A stretch of DNA of 64,000 nt. It comes from Stenotrophomonas maltophilia (GTDB lineage: Bacteria; Pseudomonadota; Gammaproteobacteria; Xanthomonadales; Xanthomonadaceae). Both the position numbers and the translations under genes were made by a program. The notes under the pieces are model-generated. The model had not been told where the DNA came from. It made no database searches and was given only the letters and a program-made list of their open reading frames with translations. This document shows positions 19,131 to 26,894 of this stretch, piece after piece. Within the stretch, counting starts at the first letter, position 1, and each line of letters starts with the position of its first letter. Location of the stretch: assembly GCF_039555535.1 (NCBI RefSeq), contig NZ_CP154630.1:385001-449000 (forward strand), written 5' to 3'.

Positions 19131-19717
19131 GCGACGCACCGGCCACCGCGACCTCACGCAGTGCCGGGCTGCCGCGCCTGATCGGCGTGGCGGTGGCGGT
19201 GTTCCTGCTGACGTTCTCGCTGGTGCCGCTGTATCGCATCGCCTGCGAGAAGGTGTTCGGCGTGCGCCTGGAGCGCGGCCCCGGCAGCGAAGCCAGTGCG
19301 GGTGCGGCGTCCGGCAAGCGCACCGTACGGGTGGAATTCGATGGCGGCGTCAACTCGCGCCTGCCGTGGTCGTTCCATCCCGAACAGCTGACCATGGACG
19401 TGGTGCCCGGTGAACTCAACGAGGCCCTGTACTTCGCCCGCAACGACAGCCAGCAGGCCGTGGTCGGCAGTGCGGTGCCTTCGGTGGCACCGGCGCGCGC
19501 GTCGGGTTTCTTCAGCAAGACCGAATGTTTCTGTTTCACCGCGCAGACGCTGCAGGCCGGCGAGAAGCGCGACATGCCGGTGCGCTTCATCGTCGATCCG
19601 GACCTGCCGCCGGAGATCAGGACGATCACCTTGTCCTACACCTTCTACCGCAACGACGCGTTGTCCGATCGGCTGGCTCCGGCCGCCACCTCGGAAGGCG
19701 CGCACGCCGCACCCTGA
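19127..19717 (+). CDS. ctaG: Cytochrome c oxidase assembly protein CtaG (Cox11 family)
   Basis: A 196-aa copper chaperone that delivers CuB to subunit I. It has one N-terminal membrane helix ([21 protein letters not shown], about 18-36, ending with the conserved YRIACE) and a periplasmic immunoglobulin-like domain. The copper-binding pair is in [10 protein letters not shown], and [17 protein letters not shown] and the VDPDLP stretch match the family. It overlaps the preceding small gene by four bases (ATGA), so the two are translationally coupled. ctaE follows after 13 bases. Confidence 0.95.
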   Translation: MSDAPATATSRSAGLPRLIGVAVAVFLLTFSLVPLYRIACEKVFGVRLERGPGSEASAGAASGKRTVRVEFDGGVNSRLPWSFHPEQLTMDVVPGELNEALYFARNDSQQAVVGSAVPSVAPARASGFFSKTECFCFTAQTLQAGEKRDMPVRFIVDPDLPPEIRTITLSYTFYRNDALSDRLAPAATSEGAHAAP

Positions 19718-19730
19718 CCCGGATACCGAC

Positions 19731-20606
19731 ATGGCCCAGACACCGACCGACGCCAACGTGTACTTCGTCCCGGCCCAGAGCAAATGGCCGTTCGTGGGTT
19801 CCATCGCGATGATGGTGACCATGGTGGGCGTGGCCAGCTGGCTCAACGATGCCAGCTGGGGACGCTGGACGTTCTACCTCGGCATCGCGATGCTGGTGCT
19901 GACCCTGTTCTGGTGGTTCAGTGACGTGGTGCGCGAATCGCAGGCCGGCAACTACAACCATCAGGTCGATGGCTCGTTCCGGATGGGGATGATCTGGTTC
20001 ATCTTCTCCGAGGTGATGTTCTTCGGCGCCTTCTTCGGCGCGCTGTTCTACACCCGCAACCTGGGCCTGTCGTGGCTCAGCGGCGAAGGCCGCGGGGTGA
20101 TGACCAACGAACTGCTCTGGCAGGGCTATTCCGCCGGTTGGCCGACCAACGGCCCGGCGGCGATCGGTGGCGCCTTCCAGACCATCCCGGCCTGGGGCCT
20201 GCCGCTGATCAACACGCTGATCCTGCTCACCTCCGGCGTGACCCTGACCATCGCCCATCACGCGCTGAAGGCGGGCAACCGCCGCCAGCTGCTGATCTGG
20301 CTGGGCCTGACCGTGGTGCTCGGCCTCGGCTTCCTCACCCTGCAGGCGGAGGAGTACATCCATGCCTACAAGGAACTGAACCTGACGCTCGGCTCGGGCA
20401 TCTACGGTTCGACGTTCTTCATGCTGACCGGCTTCCACGGCGCGCATGTGCTGCTGGGCACGATCATGCTGATCGTGATGTGGCTGCGTTCGGCCAAGGG
20501 ACACTTCACCCGCGACAACCATTTCGGCTTCGAAGCCGCCGCGTGGTACTGGCACTTCGTCGACGTGGTGTGGCTGATGCTGTTCCTGTTCGTCTACGTG
20601 CTTTGA
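19731..20606 (+). CDS. ctaE: Cytochrome c oxidase subunit III
   Basis: A 291-aa membrane protein of seven helices that stabilises subunit I and proton uptake. Family features are visible: KWPFVGS near the N-terminus, GMIWFIFSEVMFFGAFFGALFY around residue 85-105 with the conserved Glu, HHALKAGNR, GFHGAHVLLG near 230 and WYWHFVDVVWLMLF at the C-terminus. The start gives the normal length; the frame is open upstream only as a shadow of ctaG. It lies 13 bases after ctaG. Confidence 0.97.
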   Translation: MAQTPTDANVYFVPAQSKWPFVGSIAMMVTMVGVASWLNDASWGRWTFYLGIAMLVLTLFWWFSDVVRESQAGNYNHQVDGSFRMGMIWFIFSEVMFFGAFFGALFYTRNLGLSWLSGEGRGVMTNELLWQGYSAGWPTNGPAAIGGAFQTIPAWGLPLINTLILLTSGVTLTIAHHALKAGNRRQLLIWLGLTVVLGLGFLTLQAEEYIHAYKELNLTLGSGIYGSTFFMLTGFHGAHVLLGTIMLIVMWLRSAKGHFTRDNHFGFEAAAWYWHFVDVVWLMLFLFVYVL

Positions 20607-20626
20607 CCGCGCACGCATCGGTGGCC

Positions 20627-20845
20627 TCAGCCGCCGATGTCGTGCGGTTTGATCCAGCCCATGTAGATGCTCACGATCACCAGCAGGATCAACGCCACCG
20701 ACACCGCGATGCGACGTGTCAGTGCGTTGACCGTGCGCTTGGTCTGGCCGCGGTCGACCAGCAGGTAATACAGGCCGGCGCCCAGATTCCAGACGATGAC
20801 GATCAGAAACGCGATTACCAGCAGGGTCTTCAGCGAATCACTCAT
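20627..20845 (-). CDS. DUF2909 twin-transmembrane protein, opposite strand within oxidase cluster
   Basis: A 72-aa protein with two membrane helices (about 7-28 and 48-64) separated by a basic loop (DRGQTKRTVNALTRR), matching the DUF2909 family found beside cox genes. It is read against all its neighbours, in the 296-base gap between ctaE and the SURF1 gene, and so is antisense to any read-through mRNA joining them. Function unknown; the repeated association with cytochrome oxidase suggests assembly or modulation. Confidence 0.75.
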   Translation of the reverse strand: MSDSLKTLLVIAFLIVIVWNLGAGLYYLLVDRGQTKRTVNALTRRIAVSVALILLVIVSIYMGWIKPHDIGG

Positions 20846-20902
20846 GCGCGGCTCGAGGGCAGGGTGGATGTGCCTATCTGACCGCGTTTGCGCGGACTTG
20901 TC

Positions 20903-21640
20903 ATGATGCGCCAGCACACGCGCGTGCTCGGATGGCTGCTGGCGGTGCTGGCAATGGCCGGTTTCACCGCATTGGGGTTGTGGCAGCTGCAGCGCATGCA
21001 TGCCAAACAGGCAATGTTGGATGCACAAGGTCCAGCCACAGCGCAGGTACTGTCGCTGGCACAGGCGCTCGCCGCACCCGGCGCGTTGCATGGCGTGGCC
21101 GATCACGGTCGCTTCCTTCCCGGCGTGGTGCTGCTGGACAACCAGACCCGGCACGGCCGCGCGGGGGTAAAGATCTACCGCCCGTTCCGCAGTGACGAAG
21201 GCAGCGTGCTGCTGGTCGATCTGGGATGGCGCGCGCTGCCGCCGGATCGCGCCCTGCCGGAGCTGCCCGCACCGCCTTCGCCGGTGGCCGTGCGTGGCCT
21301 GCTGGCACCGCCGCCGTCGGCCGGATTGGCACTCGGTCCCGCATTCTCCGCTACGGGGGAAGCGGGCCGCTGGCTGGCCAGCCGGTTGCCGGCCGAAGGC
21401 CTGGCCCGCGCGCTGGGGGTGCAGTCACTTCCCGATCGTGTACTGCGCCTGGACCCTTCACTGCCCTTCGGTGACGAGCGCGACCTGGACCTGCTGCCGA
21501 ACACGCTGCCACCGCAGCGCCACCTGGGCTACGCCGTGCAGTGGTTCGGGCTGGCCCTGACCGTGCTGGTGGTGGCGCTGGTGCTGGAATGGCGCAGGAG
21601 GCGCGCCGTGGCCCGACCGGCATCCCGTACCCAACCATGA
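20903..21640 (+). CDS. SURF1-family cytochrome oxidase assembly protein
   Basis: A 245-aa protein with two membrane helices, one at each end (about 8-26 and 210-230), and a soluble domain between them. The GLWQLQRMHAK motif after helix 1 and the VDLGW(R)ALPPDR segment near 105 are SURF1 hallmarks. In bacteria SURF1 proteins bind heme A and help insert it into subunit I. The start is an ATG in the pair ATGATG; an upstream TTG would add five residues. It restarts the plus-strand cluster after the opposite-strand DUF2909 gene, so it may have its own promoter. Confidence 0.92.
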   Translation: MMRQHTRVLGWLLAVLAMAGFTALGLWQLQRMHAKQAMLDAQGPATAQVLSLAQALAAPGALHGVADHGRFLPGVVLLDNQTRHGRAGVKIYRPFRSDEGSVLLVDLGWRALPPDRALPELPAPPSPVAVRGLLAPPPSAGLALGPAFSATGEAGRWLASRLPAEGLARALGVQSLPDRVLRLDPSLPFGDERDLDLLPNTLPPQRHLGYAVQWFGLALTVLVVALVLEWRRRRAVARPASRTQP

Positions 21641-21646
21641 GAAAAT
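21641..21646 (+). promoter_or_regulatory. Candidate -10 box for leaderless transcription of the CxxxC protein gene
   Basis: GAAAAT followed by seven bases and then ATG. The site overlaps the end of the SURF1 gene, so it would be an internal operon promoter. Confidence 0.25.
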
Positions 21647-21653
21647 GCCCCGC

Positions 21654-22223
21654 ATGAACACTGCTACGTCCCCGCAGGTGCGCGGCTCAGGCCGCCGGAC
21701 CCTGGTGCTGCTGTTTGCCGTGTTCTTCGGCGCGATGGCGCTGGCTGCCGTGCTGCGCTTCTCTGGCTGGCAGCCCACCGGGCACCGTAATGCCGGCCAG
21801 TTGCTGAAGCCGCCGATGGATCTACGCCAGCAGGCTCCGACGCTGGCCAACGGCCAGCCCTATCCGTGGAACCCCGAGGCCCGGACCTGGCGCCTGCTGG
21901 TGGCGCCGGCCGGTGCCTGCGACGCACAGTGCGTCACTTTGTCGCAGGGACTGGGCAAGGTGTGGCAGCTGTTCGGCCATAACGCCGATAATGTCGAGAT
22001 CCTGTGGCTGGGTACGCCACCGGCGTCGATCGCCTCGCTGCCCGCGCTGCGGCCGCTGGCTCCGTCGCCAGCCCTGCGCGCGGCATTGCCGGGCGTTGAT
22101 GATCCGGCGGGACTGCCGGTCTACGTGATCGATCCGAACGGCTTCGTGATCATGCGCCATGCCCCCGGCAGTGACCTGGGGGGCCTGCGCAAGGACATGG
22201 CCACGTTGCTGAAACTGAAGTGA
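21654..22223 (+). CDS. Membrane-anchored CxxxC protein of the oxidase assembly cluster
   Basis: A 189-aa protein with one N-terminal membrane helix (about 15-35) and a thioredoxin-like periplasmic domain. The only Cys pair is in GACDAQCVTL, a CxxxC arrangement like that of SCO copper chaperones, and the C-terminal part has the LPVYVIDPNGFVIMRH strand seen in SCO and thioredoxin folds. The usual SCO His is not evident, so thiol-disulfide exchange or copper handling for CuA is only inferred. It lies between SURF1 and ctaA. An alternative ATG is three codons upstream. Confidence 0.75.
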   Translation: MNTATSPQVRGSGRRTLVLLFAVFFGAMALAAVLRFSGWQPTGHRNAGQLLKPPMDLRQQAPTLANGQPYPWNPEARTWRLLVAPAGACDAQCVTLSQGLGKVWQLFGHNADNVEILWLGTPPASIASLPALRPLAPSPALRAALPGVDDPAGLPVYVIDPNGFVIMRHAPGSDLGGLRKDMATLLKLK

Positions 22224-22233
22224 GTCCCGTTTG

Positions 22234-23397
22234 ATGAGCCTTTCCGCGCGTCCGGCGCTGCACCGCAATTTCCACCGCCTGGCGTGGTTCGCCATGATCA
22301 TGACCGCGAGCACGATCATGTTCGGCGCCTTCGTGCGCCTGTCCGATGCCGGCCTGAGCTGCCCGGACTGGCCCACCTGCTATGGGCAGGCCACCTGGCC
22401 GCAGCACGTGGAAGAAACCATCGGCCACCCGGCGGCGGAAATCCGCCCGCTGGAAACGCACAAGGCCTGGCGTGAGCAGGTGCACCGCTTCCTGGCCGGC
22501 GCGCTGGGCATCGAGATCCTGACCCTGGCGCTGCTGGCCACGCGCAAGCGGCGATTCGGAAGCACGGCGGTGGTGACCGCCTGCGTGCTGGTGGCCGCCG
22601 GCATACCGCTGTACATGATGGGCTGGCATGGCACCGCCAGTGCATTGGCCCTGATCGGCGAGGCGATCCTGCTGATCGCCGCGCTGCGCTGGAGCAACAT
22701 CGACCTGGCGCGTGCTGCCCTGCTGACCCTGGCGGTGGTGATCTTCCAGGCCCTGCTGGGCATGTGGACGGTGACCCTGCTACTCAAGCCCATCGTGGTG
22801 ATGGGCCACCTGCTGGGCGGCATGCTGATGTTCGCGCTGCTGGTGTGGATGGCCTGGCGCGCCACGCATATGCCGATCACCCTGGCCGAAGCACCGAAGC
22901 TGAAGTGGCTGCTGCGCATCGGCGTTGCGGTGCTGGTCACCCAGATCGCACTGGGCGGCTGGGTCAGCGCCAACTACGCTGCGCTGGCCTGCGGCGGTGG
23001 CAGCGCCTCGCTGGACAATTTCCCGCGCTGCGCCAACCAATGGTGGCCGCAGCACAACTTCGTCGAAGGCTTCACCCTGTGGCGCGGCATCGGCGTGGAC
23101 TACGAAGGGGGCGTGCTGGATGGTGCCTCGCGTATCGCCATCCAGATGGCGCATCGCCTGTTCGCGGTGGTGGTGGCCGTCTACCTGCTGTGGCTGGGCG
23201 TGCGCCTGTTCCGCCTGCCGAGCATGCGTGGCTGGGCCAGTGCGCTGATCGTACTGCTGGTGCTGCAGGTCACCCTCGGCATCCTCAATGTGAAGCTGGC
23301 GCTGCCGCTGGAAGTGGCGGTGGCCCACAACGGCGTGGCCGTTGCCCTGTTGTTCGTGCTGGTCAGCCTGCTGGCCCGCCTGCGTGCCCCGGACTGA
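22234..23397 (+). CDS. ctaA: Heme A synthase (COX15/CtaA family)
   Basis: A 387-aa membrane enzyme oxidising the heme O methyl group to a formyl to make heme A. Eight helices are visible. Conserved points: [21 protein letters not shown] near residues 30-50, [16 protein letters not shown] with heme-binding His residues, MGHLLGG near the middle, and [13 protein letters not shown] in the second half. It has the long loop with a Cys pair (LSCPDWPTC) and a second Cys pair (LACGG...RCANQ). Ten bases after the preceding gene, four bases before ctaB. Confidence 0.96.
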   Translation: MSLSARPALHRNFHRLAWFAMIMTASTIMFGAFVRLSDAGLSCPDWPTCYGQATWPQHVEETIGHPAAEIRPLETHKAWREQVHRFLAGALGIEILTLALLATRKRRFGSTAVVTACVLVAAGIPLYMMGWHGTASALALIGEAILLIAALRWSNIDLARAALLTLAVVIFQALLGMWTVTLLLKPIVVMGHLLGGMLMFALLVWMAWRATHMPITLAEAPKLKWLLRIGVAVLVTQIALGGWVSANYAALACGGGSASLDNFPRCANQWWPQHNFVEGFTLWRGIGVDYEGGVLDGASRIAIQMAHRLFAVVVAVYLLWLGVRLFRLPSMRGWASALIVLLVLQVTLGILNVKLALPLEVAVAHNGVAVALLFVLVSLLARLRAPD

Positions 23398-23401
23398 TTC
23401 C

Positions 23402-24295
23402 ATGTTTTCCAATTACCGCCAGTACTGGGACCTGACCAAGCCCAAGGTCGTCGCCCTGATCGTCTTCACTGCCCTGGTCGGCATGGTCCTGGCCATTCCG
23501 GGCGTGCCCAGCTGGGAGCAGGTGCGCGCCGGCGTGCTCGGTTTCCTCGGCATCTGGCTGGCGGCCTCGGCCGCCGCCGCCATCAACCAATTGCTGGATG
23601 CGCACATCGATGCACAGATGGCGCGCACCTCGTGGCGTCCGCTGGTGGTGGGCAAGGTCAAGCCGTGGCAGGTGCTGGTGTTCGCCGGCGTGCTGATCGT
23701 GTTGTCGATGACCATCCTGGTGCTGTGGGTGAACCTGATCACCGCGGTGCTGACCTTCGCCTCGCTGATCGGCTATGCGGTGATCTACACCGTGTACCTG
23801 AAGCGCGCGACCTCGCAGAACATCGTCATCGGCGGCCTGGCCGGCGCGATGCCGCCGATGCTGGGCTGGGCCGCAGTGACCGGCATGCAGGGCTCGTCGG
23901 ACTGGGCGTACTCGTCGCTGCTGGTGCTGATCATCTTCATCTGGACCCCGCCGCACTTCTGGGCGCTGGCGATCTTCCGCCGCGAGGACTACGCCAAGGC
24001 GGAAATTCCGATGCTGCCGGTGACCCACGGCGTGGTGCACACCCGCAAGCAGATCATGGTGTATTCGGTGGTGCTCGCACTGGTCTGCCTGCTGCCGTAC
24101 CTGGTGGGCATGAGCGGCGCGTTCTACCTGGGCGGCGCGATCGTGCTCAACGCCGTGTTCCTCTGGTACGCCTGGCGCATGCTGAACCCGCCGGACGAAC
24201 TGTTCTCGATGAAGATGTTCTACTACTCCATCGTGTACCTGATGGCGCTGTTCGCCTTCCTGCTGGTGGACCACTGGATCCTGCCCTGGTTGTAA
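23402..24295 (+). CDS. ctaB: Protoheme IX farnesyltransferase (heme O synthase)
   Basis: A 297-aa UbiA-family prenyltransferase that adds farnesyl to protoheme to form heme O, the substrate of CtaA. Motifs: [10 protein letters not shown] at the N-terminus, the first Asp-rich motif [20 protein letters not shown] near 70, [17 protein letters not shown] near 130, and the second Asp-containing loop [16 protein letters not shown] near 200. Nine helices. The ATG is four bases after the ctaA stop, so the two are coupled. It ends the oxidase cluster, and a SMAG dimer follows. Confidence 0.97.
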   Translation: MFSNYRQYWDLTKPKVVALIVFTALVGMVLAIPGVPSWEQVRAGVLGFLGIWLAASAAAAINQLLDAHIDAQMARTSWRPLVVGKVKPWQVLVFAGVLIVLSMTILVLWVNLITAVLTFASLIGYAVIYTVYLKRATSQNIVIGGLAGAMPPMLGWAAVTGMQGSSDWAYSSLLVLIIFIWTPPHFWALAIFRREDYAKAEIPMLPVTHGVVHTRKQIMVYSVVLALVCLLPYLVGMSGAFYLGGAIVLNAVFLWYAWRMLNPPDELFSMKMFYYSIVYLMALFAFLLVDHWILPWL

Positions 24296-24305
24296 AGCGC
24301 CACCT

Positions 24306-24329
24306 GTAGAGCCGAGCCCATGCTCGGCT
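24306..24329 (+). repeat. SMAG repeat arm (GTAGAGCCGAGC type)
   Basis: First arm of a dimer directly after the heme O synthase gene; no T-tract terminator is seen there, so the dimer may mark the 3' end of the cluster. Confidence 0.85.
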
Positions 24330-24348
24330 GAGGGCTGGTTGGAAGAGC

Positions 24349-24372
24349 AGCCGAGCGTGGGCTCGGCTCTAC
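24349..24372 (-). repeat. SMAG repeat arm (inverted partner)
   Basis: Minus-strand GTAGAGCCGAGCCCACGCTCGGCT. Confidence 0.85.
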
Positions 24373-24436
24373 ACTTGATCTCTTCCAGCGGCGTCGCCAT
24401 TGCTGTTCCTGACCCCAAGGAAAGGAGCGAGCAGGG

Positions 24437-25258
24437 ATGCATTCGATTTTCCGCTGGACCAGCGCGCTGCTGCTGGCGCTCGGCATGGCCCTCAATGTGC
24501 ATGCCGACGACACCGCCGCGCAGATCCGCCAACACGCCGGTGAGCACCGCCTGTTGATACTGGGCGAATTCCACGGTACCCGCGAGACACCGCTGCTGGT
24601 TCGGGAACTGATGGAGGCCTACGCAGCCGATGGCACTCCGGTGCGGTTGGCATTGGAGCTGCCGACTGACGAGAACGCCGCGCTGGCGACGTATCTGGTG
24701 TCTTCCGGCACGGCCAAGGCGCGCGCTGCATTGCGTGGCACGCCGTACTGGAGCGTCCGCAGCCGCATGCATGACGGCCGTCGCAGCAAGGACATGCTCG
24801 ACCTGATCGAAGCGGCGCGCGCGCTGCGTACCCGGGGGCGCGACGTGCAGGTATTCGGTTTTGATCGCGTGCTACCCGCCGAAACGGCGGGTAGTGGGGC
24901 ACGCGACCGGGCGATGGCCCAAGAGGTCCGCGTGCGCGCACAGGCATTGCCGAACAACGCACGGCTGCTGGTGCTGACCGGCAACGTACATGGCATGCGT
25001 ACGCAGCCGAAGATGATTGCGTACCCCCCGATGACGGCATTGCTGAACGATCTGGAGCTCTACAACGTGCGTATCGAGGCGCGTGGCGGGGAGGGTTGGG
25101 GCTGTGCCGCCCCTGGACGTTGCGAAGCGCGCCAGCTGCCGGGTCATGCCGGGACATCGCCCAGGGTGGATACCGGTGCTGACCGCAGCTACGACCTGAG
25201 GGTATGGCTGCCGCGATTCAGCGTGGCGCGGCTGCTGGACAGCGATTCGGTCTGGTGA
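24437..25258 (+). CDS. Secreted protein of the ChaN/TraB/EreA-like fold, function unknown
   Basis: 273 aa with a signal peptide (cleavage near NVHA). The body has three spaced motifs reminiscent of the ChaN / Tiki-TraB / erythromycin-esterase superfamily: LILGEFHGTRET near residue 40, VFGFDR near 148 and VLTGNVHGMRTQ near 180, in the order expected for paired metal- or catalysis-linked Glu and His residues. A Cys pair (GCAAPGRC) near 218 may form a disulfide. A perfect CTAC...GTAG hairpin lies in the coding sequence around codon 145. Possible roles are heme handling or hydrolysis of a small ester; I cannot choose. GGAAAGGAG-like ribosome site upstream. Confidence 0.65.
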   Translation: MHSIFRWTSALLLALGMALNVHADDTAAQIRQHAGEHRLLILGEFHGTRETPLLVRELMEAYAADGTPVRLALELPTDENAALATYLVSSGTAKARAALRGTPYWSVRSRMHDGRRSKDMLDLIEAARALRTRGRDVQVFGFDRVLPAETAGSGARDRAMAQEVRVRAQALPNNARLLVLTGNVHGMRTQPKMIAYPPMTALLNDLELYNVRIEARGGEGWGCAAPGRCEARQLPGHAGTSPRVDTGADRSYDLRVWLPRFSVARLLDSDSVW

Positions 25259-25301
25259 TCATCCACGCGTGGCGTGGATCCAACTGCGCCGTTCAACCGC
25301 C

Positions 25302-25325
25302 AGCCGAGCGTGGGCTCGGCTCTAC
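25302..25325 (-). repeat. SMAG repeat arm (GTAGAGCCGAGC type)
   Basis: Between two convergent genes; a related ATCCACGCG / CGTGGAT hairpin lies just upstream at about 25260-25280. Confidence 0.8.
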
Positions 25326-25326
25326 A

Positions 25327-25349
25327 GTAGATCCACACCGTGCGTGGAT
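25327..25349 (+). repeat. SMAG repeat arm (GTAGATCCACAC type)
   Basis: GTAG head and an ATCCACAC-CGT-GCGTGGAT hairpin starting one base after the previous arm, so arms of two families are juxtaposed. Confidence 0.75.
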
Positions 25350-25364
25350 GTTCTCCACGTCGTG

Positions 25365-26336
25365 TCAGGACTTGCGTTTGGCGTAGCGCTGCGCGATCAC
25401 ACCGCAGACAATCAGCTGGATCTGGTGATAGATCATCACCGGCAGCACGATGGCACCGAGGCTGCCACCAGCAAACAGCACCTTGGCGATCGGTACGCCC
25501 GTGGCCAGGCTCTTCTTCGAGCCGCAGAACACGATGGCGATCTCATCCTCGCTGTTGAAGCGCAGGCGGCGGGCGATGAAGGTGATCAGCGGCATGGCGA
25601 TACCCAGCAGCACCGCGGCCACCACTGCCACGGCCAGCAACGAGAGCAGCGGCGTCTTGCTCCACAGGCCTTCGGTCACTGCCTCGCCGAACGCCGAATA
25701 CACCACCAGCAGGATGGTGGCCTGGTCGGTGTAGCGCAGCAGTGCGCGCTGCCGCTCCACCCAGCCGGCAATCCATGGCCGCAGCAGGTGGCCGGCCACG
25801 AACGGCACCAGCAGCTGCAGCATGATGCCGCCGATCGCATGCAGCGGGTCGTGCACGCCGCCGGAGGTACCCGCCAGTGCGGTCAGCAGCAGCGGGGTCA
25901 GGAACACACCGAGGATGCTCGACAACGAAGCACTGCACACCGCTGCCGGTACGTTGCCGCGCGCCATCGAGGTGAACGCGATGGACGACTGCACGGTGGA
26001 CGGCAGGGTGCACAGGAACAGCACGCCCAGGTACAGCTCCGGGGTCAGCAGCCAACCCGACAGTGGCTTGAACATCAGCCCCAGCAGCGGGAACAGGATG
26101 AAGGTGCAGGCGAGGATGGTCAGGTGCAGCCGCCAGTGCAGCATGCCGCCGATGATCGACTCGCGCGGCAGGCGTGCGCCATGCAGGAAGAACAACGCCG
26201 CGATGGCGACCGTGGTGACATCGTCGAGGACGATGGCGGCGGCGCCCTTCATCGGCAGCAGGGAAGCCAGGCCGACGGTGCACAGCAGGGCGAGGGTGAA
26301 GTTGTCCGGTCGCAGGCGCGACCACCAGCGGGTCAT
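25365..26336 (-). CDS. Bile acid:sodium symporter family (YfeH/SLC10A7 type)
   Basis: A 323-aa transporter with about ten helices. LPSTVQSSIAFTSMARGN near residue 115 and the later VFCGSKKSLATGVPIAKVLF near 265 are the two discontinuous-helix signatures of this branch of the BASS fold. The substrate is unknown; members of this branch are not shown to carry bile acids in bacteria. It lies 28 bases downstream of the phosphatase-like gene on the same strand and could be cotranscribed with it. Confidence 0.88.
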   Translation of the reverse strand: MTRWWSRLRPDNFTLALLCTVGLASLLPMKGAAAIVLDDVTTVAIAALFFLHGARLPRESIIGGMLHWRLHLTILACTFILFPLLGLMFKPLSGWLLTPELYLGVLFLCTLPSTVQSSIAFTSMARGNVPAAVCSASLSSILGVFLTPLLLTALAGTSGGVHDPLHAIGGIMLQLLVPFVAGHLLRPWIAGWVERQRALLRYTDQATILLVVYSAFGEAVTEGLWSKTPLLSLLAVAVVAAVLLGIAMPLITFIARRLRFNSEDEIAIVFCGSKKSLATGVPIAKVLFAGGSLGAIVLPVMIYHQIQLIVCGVIAQRYAKRKS

Positions 26337-26364
26337 GGTGGGCAGAGTCCTTTGTGCGGAGGGT

Positions 26365-26865
26365 TCAGGGCGAGGTGACCGGTGTGGCCAGGCGCTGGCG
26401 GGTGGCGGCTTCCAGCGACTTCAGCCCAGCGCGCTGGCCCAGCTGAAGGGCCTGTTCCGGGCTGGCATGTTCGTAGCGTGCACTGACCAGGCCGAGCACG
26501 GCACCGGCGCGGTTGCCGGAGGCGCAGTGCAGCAGCACCGGCCCCTGGCTCTGCTGCAGGGCCTGGTGCACGGCGCGCACATTGGGCGCATCCAGCCCCT
26601 CGGCACCGGCCACCGGAATGCGCACATAGCGCAGGCCCAGCGATTCGGCCACGTGCGCTTCATCGAAACCGCGGTCCTCGTCGGGCTGGCGCAGGTCGAT
26701 CACGGTGCGTACGCCTTGTGCGGCCAGTTCGCGCAGTTGTGCGGCACTGGGCTGGCCGCCGGCATACAGGCCGGGCCGGACTTCATTGAGCGGGGTATCC
26801 GCAGCCAAGGCCGCCAGCGGCAGGCAGAGCGACAACAACAGCAGGCAGGTCAGGCGCAGCAGCAT
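26365..26865 (-). CDS. Secreted DSP/PTP-like phosphatase (DUF442-type)
   Basis: 166 aa with a signal peptide (cleavage after AALAA). The C-terminal half carries the cysteine-phosphatase loop HCASGNRAGA (CX5R, Cys near residue 113), and the general acid may be the Asp in RQPDEDRGFD. The N-terminal pattern NEVRPGLYAGGQPS is typical of the beta-lactamase-hydrolase-like (DUF442) branch. A periplasmic phosphatase acting on a small phosphorylated compound is likely, but its substrate is unknown. It lies between dnaG and the BASS transporter, all on the minus strand. Confidence 0.8.
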   Translation of the reverse strand: MLLRLTCLLLLSLCLPLAALAADTPLNEVRPGLYAGGQPSAAQLRELAAQGVRTVIDLRQPDEDRGFDEAHVAESLGLRYVRIPVAGAEGLDAPNVRAVHQALQQSQGPVLLHCASGNRAGAVLGLVSARYEHASPEQALQLGQRAGLKSLEAATRQRLATPVTSP

Positions 26866-26894
26866 GGTCCTCTCCGTGAAAGCGTTCTGCCCCT

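Noticed and set aside
24872..24894. Perfect CTACCCGCC-GAAA-T/CGGCGGGTAG hairpin in a coding sequence
   Set aside because: The head is at the wrong end for a SMAG (GTAG at the 3' side), and it lies in a normal coding frame; I take it as chance or a coding constraint.
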